Below are positions 45,650 through 53,022 of a stretch of DNA of 58,689 nucleotides, piece after piece (within the stretch, counting starts at the first letter, position 1; the number at the start of each line of letters is the position of its first letter). The position numbers and the translations under genes are program-made. The notes below the pieces were generated by a model, which saw nothing but the letters and a program-made list of their open reading frames with translations, was not told where the DNA came from and did not search any database. The stretch is from contig NZ_JACLAU010000022.1 of assembly GCF_014230305.1 (NCBI RefSeq), positions 1 to 58,689 of the forward strand, given 5' to 3'. This DNA comes from Novosphingobium aerophilum (GTDB lineage Bacteria; Pseudomonadota; Alphaproteobacteria; Sphingomonadales; Sphingomonadaceae).

Positions 45650-46503
45650 GCCGCCCGATCACCCTGTTCCACATCAGCGATCTGCACTTCGGCCGGGAAG
45701 ACCGCGGCGCGCTCGACTGGGTGGCCGGGGCGATCGCCGCGGAGCGGCCGGCGGCGGTCGCGGTGACGGGCGATCTCACCATGCGCGCGCGCCACGCCGA
45801 GTTCCGCGCCGCCAATGCGTGGATCGGCGCCCTGCCCGTCCCGGTCACGGTCGAGCCGGGCAATCACGACATGCCCTATGTCAACCTGGTCGAGCGCTTC
45901 GTCGCCCCCTATCGCCGGTTTCGCGCGATCCAGCGCCTGCTGGAGCGTCCGCTCGACCTGGACGATCTGCACATCGTCCCGCTGCAGACCGTGACGCGGG
46001 CGCAATGGCGCTTTCCCTGGGTCGATGGCTGGGTGCGCGAGCCGGCGCTGGCTGCCACCCTGGCGGCAATCGACGCCCTGCCGTCCGGCGCCCGGGTGCT
46101 GGTCACCGCGCATCACCCCCTGCCCGAACGCGACGCCCGGGGCCGCGTGCTCACCATCAACGGCACCCGGGCCATGGCCGAACTCGCCCGGCGCGGGGTG
46201 CTGGGCGTGCTGACCGGCCATGTCCACGACCCGTTCGACCTGGTGGCCGAGACCGCTGCGGGGCCGCTGCGGATGATCGGCGCGGGCACGCTGTCGCAGC
46301 GCGTCCGCTCGACCCCGCCGAGCTTCAACGAGATCCTGGTCGACGGGCGTGAGGTGCATGTCCGGGTGCGCAACCGGGCCTCCGTGCCGACCGAGGCGAT
46401 GCAGGTGGACACGGTCCCCGCCTCGGTCCTCCCGCCCCACGAGGCGGGCGAGCCGGTGGCCCCGGTCGCGGCGGGGTCGGCCAGCGATCGACCGCAACCC
46501 TGA
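45646..46503 (+). CDS. Metallophosphoesterase (CpdA-like)
   Basis: A 285-aa calcineurin-like phosphoesterase. The five metal motifs are visible: HISDLHFG at the N-terminus, AVTGDLTMRA near residue 45, EPGNHDMP near 70, ITAHHPLPER-like VTAHHPLP near 150 and LTGHVHDPFD near 190. CpdA-type enzymes hydrolyse cAMP; other phosphoesters are possible. It is coupled to the lipid-kinase gene by a 4-nt overlap, which may indicate a linked role. Confidence 0.85.
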   Translation: MSRPITLFHISDLHFGREDRGALDWVAGAIAAERPAAVAVTGDLTMRARHAEFRAANAWIGALPVPVTVEPGNHDMPYVNLVERFVAPYRRFRAIQRLLERPLDLDDLHIVPLQTVTRAQWRFPWVDGWVREPALAATLAAIDALPSGARVLVTAHHPLPERDARGRVLTINGTRAMAELARRGVLGVLTGHVHDPFDLVAETAAGPLRMIGAGTLSQRVRSTPPSFNEILVDGREVHVRVRNRASVPTEAMQVDTVPASVLPPHEAGEPVAPVAAGSASDRPQP

Positions 46504-46512
46504 GCGGCAGGT

Positions 46513-47163
46513 TCAACCCCGCCCCAGCACCCTTGCCTCCACGGCCCGGAACAGGGCGTCCAGGTCCTCGCGGCTGACGTCGAGCACTTCGTCCCATTCC
46601 TCCAGCACGGCGTCGAGATCGGCCGGGGAGTAGCGGGCCGGCCCCACGGGGGCCGGGGCGGCGCGGTGGGGATAGCGGTGCCCGGTGGCATTGTTCCACA
46701 GCCAGCCGGCCACGAGCAGTCCGGCGAGATTCACCGCGAGCAAGGGCAACATTGCGGGATGGCCCAGAGCCCCGATCAGCGCGCAGGCACCGCCCGGCGG
46801 ATGGAGGCAGCGCGCCAGGCTCATCGCCACCAGCGCGAGGCCGAGCGCGAGCGGCGCGGCGAGCGCGGGCGCCGGGACCAGGCCATGGACCAGCAGCCCG
46901 ACCAGCATGGCGAGCAGCGATCCGCCGAGCACCGGCCAGGGCTGGGCCAGCGGGCTGGCCGGCAGGGCCAGGACCAGCACGGCCGAGGCGCCGACCGGCG
47001 CGACCAGCAGGGCGCCCTGCCAGCCGGGCGGGAGCAGGCGCGCCGCGAGCAGCGCCAGGGCGATCCCCAGGGCACCCCCCAGGGCGCCACGCAGGTAGCC
47101 AAGGCGGCCGGTGGCGCGCGAGGCGGCGCGGGCCAGGGGATGGACAAGGAGGCGGTAAGGCAT
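46513..47163 (-). CDS. HPP family membrane protein
   Basis: A 216-aa protein with four or more membrane segments and the family motif CLHPPGGACALIGAL (containing HPP) near residue 120. The C-terminal 60 residues are acidic and soluble (LDAVLEEWDEVLDV). HPP proteins are proposed transporters (nitrite in plants); function here is not known. The start at 47163 gives the first hydrophobic segment soon after. It is followed (upstream in this strand) by a GNAT gene. Confidence 0.8.
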   Translation of the reverse strand: MPYRLLVHPLARAASRATGRLGYLRGALGGALGIALALLAARLLPPGWQGALLVAPVGASAVLVLALPASPLAQPWPVLGGSLLAMLVGLLVHGLVPAPALAAPLALGLALVAMSLARCLHPPGGACALIGALGHPAMLPLLAVNLAGLLVAGWLWNNATGHRYPHRAAPAPVGPARYSPADLDAVLEEWDEVLDVSREDLDALFRAVEARVLGRG

Positions 47164-47222
47164 GGCCGCGCCATCGGGCGCCCGGCGGCAAATGGCAAGC
47201 GCCCATGCCGCCGGCGGAACGG

Positions 47223-47711
47223 TCAGAGATCGAGCCGGTACCAGGCGCTGTCGCACCAGCCGATATGGGTCTGCATGGTGTTGCGGACCGTTTCGACATG
47301 GCGGAACCCGCACCGCTCCAGCAGCCGCCGCGACGGGGCATTGCGCGGATCGACATCGGCCAGCAGGTGATCGCAGGCCCGCACGTCCCGCATGTGGGCG
47401 ATGAAGCCACGCAGCGCCTCGGTGGCGATCCCCTGCCCGCGGCAGTCCGGGTGGAGGGCATAGCCGATCTGCGGCAGGCGCCAGCAGCCGAGCTTGCCGA
47501 CGATCCGGCCATCATGCTCAATGAACAGGTCGAAGGCGCTGCCCGCCGGATCGTCGAACACCGGCTGCAGCCAAGCGGCGGTCTCCTCCAGCGAACCATG
47601 CGCCGGGCCGGACCAGTAGGTCATTGTCGCCGGATCGCGGAACACGGCGTGGATGTCCGGCAGGTCGGCCGGGGTTGGACGGCGCAGGATCAGGCGGTCG
47701 GTGCGGATCAT
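47223..47711 (-). CDS. GNAT family N-acetyltransferase (RimJ-type)
   Basis: A 162-aa acetyltransferase of the RimJ/RimL group. N-terminal IRTDRLILRRPTPADLPDI is typical. The acetyl-CoA motif region is ALHPDCRGQGIATEALRGF near residue 85, and NAPSRRLLERCGFRHVE follows. It probably modifies a small molecule or protein N-terminus; the substrate is not known. It lies downstream of the rpsI terminator. Confidence 0.88.
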   Translation of the reverse strand: MIRTDRLILRRPTPADLPDIHAVFRDPATMTYWSGPAHGSLEETAAWLQPVFDDPAGSAFDLFIEHDGRIVGKLGCWRLPQIGYALHPDCRGQGIATEALRGFIAHMRDVRACDHLLADVDPRNAPSRRLLERCGFRHVETVRNTMQTHIGWCDSAWYRLDL

Positions 47712-47731
47712 CGCGCCCGGATGCCACAACG

Positions 47732-47756
47732 AAAAAGGGGCCGGCAAGCCGACCCC
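47732..47756 (-). terminator. Rho-independent terminator after rpsI
   Basis: On the minus strand GGGGTCGGC-TT-GCCGGCCCC forms a stem (one G-U pair) followed by TTTTT. It ends the rplM-rpsI operon. Confidence 0.88.
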
Positions 47757-47829
47757 TGTTCCGTATCCTGTCCGGCCGCGTGGGCCGTCCGGGAGATCAG
47801 CGCTTCGAGAACTGCCAGCCGAGGCGCGA

Positions 47830-48363
47830 TTAGCGCTTCGAGAACTGGAAGCTGCGGCGGGCCTTGGCCCGGCCGTACTTCTTGCGCTCGACCACGCGGG
47901 GGTCGCGGGTGAGGAACCCGGCGGCCTTGACCGTGCTGCGCAGCGCCGGCTCGAACTTGGTCAGCGCCTGGGCGATGCCGTGCTTGACCGCGCCGGCCTG
48001 GCCCGAGAGCCCGCCGCCCTTGACGGTGCAGACCACATCGTACTGGCCGAGGCGATCGGCGACCTGGAACGGCTGGTTGATCACCAGACGCAGGGTCGGA
48101 CGGGCGAAGTACACGTCCTGGTCACGGCCGTTGACGGTGATCTTGCCCGAACCGGGCTTGATCCACACGCGGGCCACGGCGTCCTTGCGGCGGCCGGTGG
48201 CATAGGAACGGCCCTGCGCGTCGATTTCCTTCTCGCGCAGCGGCATGGTCGGAGCGGCCGGAGCCAGCGGGGCGGCGGCATCGGCCGCGCCGGTGGCGGC
48301 AACCGGAGCGCCGGCGGCGAGCGCGCCGAGATCGGCGAGATCGGTAACGGTGTTATCGGACAT
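47830..48363 (-). CDS. rpsI: 30S ribosomal protein S9, with N-terminal extension
   Basis: A 177-aa S9. Residues 1-50 form an Ala/Pro-rich extension typical of alphaproteobacteria; the S9 core begins at [17 protein letters not shown] near residue 56. The conserved C-terminal tail ends QFSKR, which reaches the ribosomal P site. It is co-transcribed with rplM (ATGA overlap). Immediately after the TAA stop, a second in-frame QFSKR followed by TGA (47797-47814) is present, a partial duplication of the gene end. Confidence 0.95.
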   Translation of the reverse strand: MSDNTVTDLADLGALAAGAPVAATGAADAAAPLAPAAPTMPLREKEIDAQGRSYATGRRKDAVARVWIKPGSGKITVNGRDQDVYFARPTLRLVINQPFQVADRLGQYDVVCTVKGGGLSGQAGAVKHGIAQALTKFEPALRSTVKAAGFLTRDPRVVERKKYGRAKARRSFQFSKR

Positions 48364-48842
48364 CAGGCGCCCACCTTGTTCTTGCGGTTGCGGCTGGCCA
48401 CGTCGAGCGCGACGGGCTGGGTGCCGGCATGGGGGTGTTCGGCCCCGGCGTAGAGGTGCAGGGCGCGCATCTGGGCGCGGCCGAGCGGACCACGGGGAAT
48501 CATGCGCTCCACGGCCTTTTCCAGCACGCGCTCGGGGAAGCGGCCTTCCAGCACCTTGGCGGCGGTCACTTCCTTGATCCCGCCCGCATAGCCGGTGTGC
48601 TTGTAGTACACCTTCTGCTTCAGCTTGTTGCCGGTCAGGCGCACCTTGCCGGCGTTGATCACGACGACGTGATCGCCGCAATCAACGTGCGGGGTGTAGC
48701 TCGGCTTGTGCTTGCCGCGCAGGATGTTGGCGATGATCACCGCGAGGCGGCCGACCACCAGGCCTTCGGCATCGATCAGATGCCAGTTCTTCTCCACCTC
48801 GGCCGGCTTGATCGACCGGGTGACCGTGCTGAGCGCCTTCAT
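48363..48842 (-). CDS. rplM: 50S ribosomal protein L13
   Basis: A 159-aa L13. Signature segments: [27 protein letters not shown] near the N-terminus and the conserved [23 protein letters not shown] near the end. It helps build the 50S subunit. The start at 48842 gives the usual N-terminus; 22 codons upstream are unrelated. It precedes rpsI in the standard rplM-rpsI operon, with overlapping ATGA. Confidence 0.96.
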   Translation of the reverse strand: MKALSTVTRSIKPAEVEKNWHLIDAEGLVVGRLAVIIANILRGKHKPSYTPHVDCGDHVVVINAGKVRLTGNKLKQKVYYKHTGYAGGIKEVTAAKVLEGRFPERVLEKAVERMIPRGPLGRAQMRALHLYAGAEHPHAGTQPVALDVASRNRKNKVGA

Positions 48843-49024
48843 GGCTTGGTCTATCCCTATGATTCGTTGATCGCCGGACGGGGCCCGACGGTCAGGAAGG
48901 CGCGCCAATGGCGAAAGTGCCGCGCAGAGTCAAGGTTTGCGGGGGTTTGCGGAGAGGTAAAATAATACCGTGAAGGGTGGGCGCGACGATCCTCCCACGT
49001 TTTGCGCCGTACAACAGGGGAGAA

Positions 49025-49351
49025 TCAGGCCGACCCCACCCCCGCCAGCCACGCCAGCGTCCCCGGCGCTGCCGCATCGCAGCGCCAGCCGAGGATCGCG
49101 GGCGTGTCATAGGGGTGGACCTCGCCCAGCCGCGCAACCGCGCGGTCAAGCCGGTCGGCCGTGGTCTTGAACAGCACGCCGACCTCGTCCCCCGCCTGCC
49201 GTTCACCCTGCCAGACATAGAGCGAGCGGATGGCGGGCAGGATATTGGCGCAGGCGATCAGGCCCTCGTCGAGGAGGACGCCCGCCGCCTGCTCCGCACT
49301 GGCGCCATCGGGGAACGGGCACCAGATCAAGGCAGCCGTCACCGCATTCAC
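49025..49351 (-). CDS. cutA: Divalent-cation tolerance protein CutA
   Basis: A 108-aa trimeric CutA1-family protein. The family pattern is visible: GLIACANILPAIRSLYVWQGE, EVGVLFKTTADRLDRAV and EVHPYDTPAILGW. The GTG at 49351 overlaps the ctaA stop (GTGA), so it is translationally coupled to ctaA. Its role is often given as copper tolerance, but for many homologues this is not well supported. Confidence 0.9.
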   Translation of the reverse strand: MNAVTAALIWCPFPDGASAEQAAGVLLDEGLIACANILPAIRSLYVWQGERQAGDEVGVLFKTTADRLDRAVARLGEVHPYDTPAILGWRCDAAAPGTLAWLAGVGSA

Positions 49352-50421
49352 GCCCGGCGCCCCAGGGCGTGCGCCCCCCAGGTCGTCGCGGCGACCAGCA
49401 GCGCGCCGCCCAGTTGGTGCAGCACGGCGAGCCACAGCGCGATCCCGCTCATCACCGTGGCGATGCCCAGCAGCACCTGGACCCCGAAGGCGCTGTGCAC
49501 CGCGACAGACACTGGCCGGGCGCCGATCCGGCGCAACTTGCGGCCCATCACCACCAGCACGGCCACCACCACCCAGGCAAACCAGCGGTGATCGAAATGG
49601 GTCAGGAACGGATCGTTGAGCGCGGCGTGGAGCGGCCCGCGGCCCCAGTCCACGCCCGCGGGAAAGGCTTCGCCCTGCATCAACGGCCAGTCGCTGGCGA
49701 CATGCCCGGCGCGCATGCCGGCGACCAGCGCGCCCATGAACAGTTGCAGCGCCAGGGTGCCGAGCGCGAGCAGGCCGAACCCGGTCAGGCGGTGCGGCGA
49801 TTCGCCCCGCGCCTCGGCAAACAGGTCGAGCGCGGTCCAGACCAGCCCGCCCAGGGTGAGCAGGGCGGTGAGCAGGTGCGTGGCGAGGCGGAAATGGCTG
49901 ACCCGCACATCGTTGACGATGCCCGACTGGACCATCCACCAGCCGATCGCCCCCTGCAGCCCGATCAGCGCGATCAGCGCCAGCAGCCGGGGCTTGTAGC
50001 CGGCCGGGACCTGCCCGCGCAGCCAGAACCACGCGGTCACCGCGATCAGCACGGTGCCGATCAGCCGCGCAATCAGCCGGTGGACCCATTCCCAGAAGTA
50101 GATGAACTTGTAGGTCGCCAGCGTCATCCCCGCCGGGCCGTTGACCTGCAGATACTGCGGGGTCTGGCGGTAAGCGTCGAATTCGGCCTGCCAGGCGGCC
50201 TCGCTCAGCGGCGGCAGAGTGCCGGTGACCGGCTTCCATTCGGTGATCGAGACCCCCGATTCGGTCAGCCGGGTGATCCCGCCGACCGCGACGATCCCCA
50301 CCACCAGCGCCGCCACCAGCAGCAGCCAGCGGCCGAGCGGCAGCGGGCGGGCGCGATCCGCAGCGGGGGAGGAGCGGGGAGAGAGCGTGGCGGACGGGCC
50401 GGCGGCAAGGGCGTCAGACAT
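49348..50421 (-). CDS. ctaA: Heme A synthase (COX15/CtaA family)
   Basis: A 357-aa membrane protein oxidising heme O to heme A for cytochrome aa3 oxidase. Seven to eight membrane segments with paired histidines: WEWVHRLIAR near residue 110, HFRLATHLLT near 180, THFDHRWFAWV near 275 and LAVLHQLGGALL near 335. An N-terminal soluble stretch of about 30 residues precedes the first segment. The start at 50421 was chosen because MSDALAAG begins it; a longer in-frame start exists upstream. Cotranscribed with cutA. Confidence 0.92.
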   Translation of the reverse strand: MSDALAAGPSATLSPRSSPAADRARPLPLGRWLLLVAALVVGIVAVGGITRLTESGVSITEWKPVTGTLPPLSEAAWQAEFDAYRQTPQYLQVNGPAGMTLATYKFIYFWEWVHRLIARLIGTVLIAVTAWFWLRGQVPAGYKPRLLALIALIGLQGAIGWWMVQSGIVNDVRVSHFRLATHLLTALLTLGGLVWTALDLFAEARGESPHRLTGFGLLALGTLALQLFMGALVAGMRAGHVASDWPLMQGEAFPAGVDWGRGPLHAALNDPFLTHFDHRWFAWVVVAVLVVMGRKLRRIGARPVSVAVHSAFGVQVLLGIATVMSGIALWLAVLHQLGGALLVAATTWGAHALGRRA

Positions 50422-50621
50422 GGCGCCCCGATGCGCCCCCACCCGCGCGAGTTCAAGCGTCTTGTGGGGTAGGGTGCGGCGGAGGTGCGCCGGGCGGGGT
50501 GGCCGGACGCGTGCCCGGCAAGGCCCCCTCCGTCGGGCGCGTACGGCGGCCGCCGCAGAGGGCTGACGGAGGGGGCGGGCTGCAGCGGGCGGCATGACGG
50601 TGTGCGACCCCACCTTGATTG

Positions 50622-50638
50622 ATGTTACAATATAACAT
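50622..50638. promoter_or_regulatory. Zur-like operator at the MerC gene start
   Basis: ATGTTACAATATAACAT is a near-perfect palindrome and matches the Zur (zinc uptake regulator) box core (ATGTTATAATATAACAT-type) with one change. It ends 2 bp before the ATG at 50641, so binding would block initiation. Zinc-dependent control of the MerC-like gene is inferred. Confidence 0.7.
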
Positions 50639-50640
50639 AC

Positions 50641-51024
50641 ATGGGCGGCACGATGCGTGATGCCATCCTCTCGATTCGCGACCGGCTCGACGGGTTCGGG
50701 GTGTTCCTCTCCGGGCTCTGCGCGGTCCATTGCCTGCTGGGGCTGATCCTGGTCCCGCTGATCGGGCTGGGCGGCGGGGTGCTGCTGTCGCCGCGGATTC
50801 ACGAGGCCGGGCTGGCCCTGGCGATCACGGTCGGCGTGGTCACGCTGGGCCTGTCGGCCCTGCGCCACGGGCGCCTCCAGCCGGCCCTGATCGGCGCGCT
50901 CGGCATCGTCCTGATGGCCCTGGCGCTCGGCGTGGGCCACGGCACGCGCGAGGCCGTCCTGACCATCGCCGGGGTGGCGCTGGTCGCAACTGCCCATTTG
51001 CAGAACTTGCGCGCCGCCGTCTGA
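50641..51024 (+). CDS. MerC-family membrane protein, probably zinc-regulated
   Basis: A 127-aa protein with four hydrophobic segments. The MerC-type Cys pair is in FLSGLCAVHCLLG near residue 27. MerC proteins carry mercury or other metals across membranes. Here no mer genes are near. A Zur-like box overlaps the start, which suggests a role in zinc economy instead. The start may be the ATG at 50641 or the one at 50653; neither has a strong ribosome site, and a short or absent leader is possible. Confidence 0.82.
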   Translation: MGGTMRDAILSIRDRLDGFGVFLSGLCAVHCLLGLILVPLIGLGGGVLLSPRIHEAGLALAITVGVVTLGLSALRHGRLQPALIGALGIVLMALALGVGHGTREAVLTIAGVALVATAHLQNLRAAV

Positions 51025-51042
51025 GCGCTATCTGCGCTTGCC

Positions 51043-52038
51043 ATGACCACGCACCTGTCCCTCATCGTCAACGGCGAGCCGCGTCGCGCGTCCGCCGGCC
51101 AGTCGATCGCCGACCTTGTCACCGGCCTCGGGCTCAACCCGGCCAAGGTCGCGGTCGAACGCAACGGCGATATCGTCCCGCGCGCCACTCTGGCCCAGGT
51201 CCTGCTGGGTGACGGGGACCATCTGGAGATCGTCCACTTCGTCGGCGGCGGCGAGGACGCGCCGGCCGACCAGGACACCTGGACCGTGGCCGGGCGGACC
51301 TTCCGTTCGCGCCTGATCGTCGGCACCGGCAAGTACAAGGACTTCGCCCAGAACGCCGCCGCGGTCGCCGCATCGGGGGCCGAGATCGTCACCGTGGCGG
51401 TGCGCCGGGTCAACATCTCCGACCCGACCGCGCCGATGCTGACCGACTTCATCGATCCGGCCAAGATCACCTACCTGCCCAACACCGCCGGCTGCTTCAC
51501 CGCCGAGGACGCGATCCGCACGCTGCGCCTGGCCCGCGAGGCCGGCGGCTGGGACCTGGTCAAGCTGGAAGTCCTGGGCGAGGCGCGCACGCTCTACCCC
51601 GACATGCGCGAGACCCTGCGCGCGACCGAGATCCTGGCCAAGGAAGGTTTCCTGCCGATGGTCTATTGCGCCGACGATCCGATCGCCGCGCGCCAGCTGG
51701 AAGAGGCCGGGGCCGTGGCGATCATGCCGCTGGGCGCGCCGATCGGGTCGGGGCTGGGCATCCAGAACAGGGTGATGATCCGCCTGATCGTGGAAGGGGC
51801 CAAGGTGCCGGTGCTGGTCGACGCGGGCGTGGGCACGGCCTCGGACGCGGCCGTGGCGATGGAGCTGGGCTGCGAGGGCGTGCTGATGAACACCGCCATC
51901 GCCGAGGCGAAGGACCCGGTGCTGATGGCCCATGCCATGAAGCTGGCGGTCGAAAGCGGCCGCGCCGCCTATCGCGCCGGACGCATGCCAACCCGCCGCT
52001 ATGCCGATCCGTCGAGCCCGCTGGCCGGGCTGATCTGA
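51043..52038 (+). CDS. thiG: ThiS-ThiG fusion: sulfur carrier and thiazole synthase
   Basis: A 331-aa protein. Residues 1-69 form a ThiS-like ubiquitin fold ending in FVGGG (Gly68-Gly70), the site where thiocarboxylate forms. From about 80 it is ThiG (thiazole synthase): [20 protein letters not shown] with the Schiff-base Lys at 174, [10 protein letters not shown] and [19 protein letters not shown]. It makes the thiazole of thiamine from deoxyxylulose phosphate and the ThiS sulfur. In a fusion the Gly-Gly is not C-terminal, so cleavage would be needed for sulfur loading. Other thi genes are not in the window. Confidence 0.92.
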   Translation: MTTHLSLIVNGEPRRASAGQSIADLVTGLGLNPAKVAVERNGDIVPRATLAQVLLGDGDHLEIVHFVGGGEDAPADQDTWTVAGRTFRSRLIVGTGKYKDFAQNAAAVAASGAEIVTVAVRRVNISDPTAPMLTDFIDPAKITYLPNTAGCFTAEDAIRTLRLAREAGGWDLVKLEVLGEARTLYPDMRETLRATEILAKEGFLPMVYCADDPIAARQLEEAGAVAIMPLGAPIGSGLGIQNRVMIRLIVEGAKVPVLVDAGVGTASDAAVAMELGCEGVLMNTAIAEAKDPVLMAHAMKLAVESGRAAYRAGRMPTRRYADPSSPLAGLI

Positions 52039-52076
52039 GGTAGCCAATCCGCGACACGGCTGGCGCGGCGCGCAAA

Positions 52077-52194
52077 CCCGTCATCCCAGCGAAGGCTGGG
52101 ATCTCTCTCCGGATTGTCGAACGCCGGCGAACGGCGCCTCAAACAGGGGCACCACCCAGCCGCCAAAGGTCCCAGCCTTCGCTGGGATGACGGG
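52077..52194. repeat. Inverted repeat pair after thiG
   Basis: CATCCCAGCGAAGGCTGGGA (in 52077-52103) and its reverse complement (in 52168-52194) face each other across about 64 bp. A hairpin can form within each arm too. Confidence 0.85.
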
Positions 52195-52325
52195 TGCGTG
52201 AAGACAAAGTCCCGCCGCTTGAACCTTACCTTGCCAGCGGGTGCGCTCCCGGGGGCATGGTTAACCCGATCCTTACCAGCCGGTGCCATCCTGCCGGCGT
52301 GGAACAGTCCACCGGCAACAGGATC

Positions 52326-52859
52326 ATGCCCATGCGCTACGGCCGCACCACGTCGCTTGCCATCGCGGAGTTCCGCGAGTTCGCGGGCTTTTCCCCCTGC
52401 GAACAGCGCTACATCAAGCGCAGCCTCGATATCGGGCTGGGCCGCCAGGACGCGTTCAAGCTGTGGGCCCGCGATGCCGAGGAATCGGCCTCGATCCGCA
52501 GCCAGTACATCGCGTACCAGGAACTCAAGACGCTCCGCCGCGACATGCCCGACGAAACCGCCTTCGAAGGGATCGAGGCCTTTGTCGGCAAGCTGATCCG
52601 GGTTTCGGCCTTCGATCTGGCGCAGGAGCGGCTGGCCTGTTTCTCGGCCTACCGGTTCCTGTACGAACGCCTGCTCGGCCCCGAGGTGCGCCCCTGGCTG
52701 CCGGCCGCGTTCTGCGGCGCCGCGGCCCTGCCGCAGATCCGCCCGGGTCTGCGCAAGGAACTGCTCCAGTCGATCAGCGAAGCCGCCGCCACGGCGCCGG
52801 GCTGGTCCGACACCGCACCCAGCTTCTATCCGGAGTGGGTGGAGAAGGAAGCGGCCTGA
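52326..52859 (+). CDS. Unrecognised 177-aa protein
   Basis: No family recognised. The protein is mostly helical, Arg/Glu/Ala-rich, and soluble, with three Cys residues; no signal peptide or membrane segment. The start at 52326 follows an AGGA-like site; the longer frame upstream overlaps repeat sequence. Codon use is normal for the window, so it looks like a real gene. It is the only gene between thiG and the convergent acyl-CoA ligase. Confidence 0.55.
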   Translation: MPMRYGRTTSLAIAEFREFAGFSPCEQRYIKRSLDIGLGRQDAFKLWARDAEESASIRSQYIAYQELKTLRRDMPDETAFEGIEAFVGKLIRVSAFDLAQERLACFSAYRFLYERLLGPEVRPWLPAAFCGAAALPQIRPGLRKELLQSISEAAATAPGWSDTAPSFYPEWVEKEAA

Positions 52860-52952
52860 GGGCGAACCCCGGCGCAATCGCTCCCGCCTTGGCGCCACCA
52901 TGCCGCGGCTTCGCCTCAGGCGCCTCCACACAACTGAGCCCAGCCGGACGAT

Positions 52953-52980
52953 GGATCCTGAAACGAGTTCAGGATGACGA
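52953..52980. repeat. Short palindromic repeat
   Basis: GGATCCTGAAACGAGTTCAG followed by GATGACGA, same family as 7475-7606. It lies between the 177-aa gene and the acyl-CoA ligase gene. Confidence 0.7.
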
Positions 52981-53022
52981 ACCTCGCCATGTGTGCCCAG
53001 CGCATGCCTTCAGGCTCCCACC

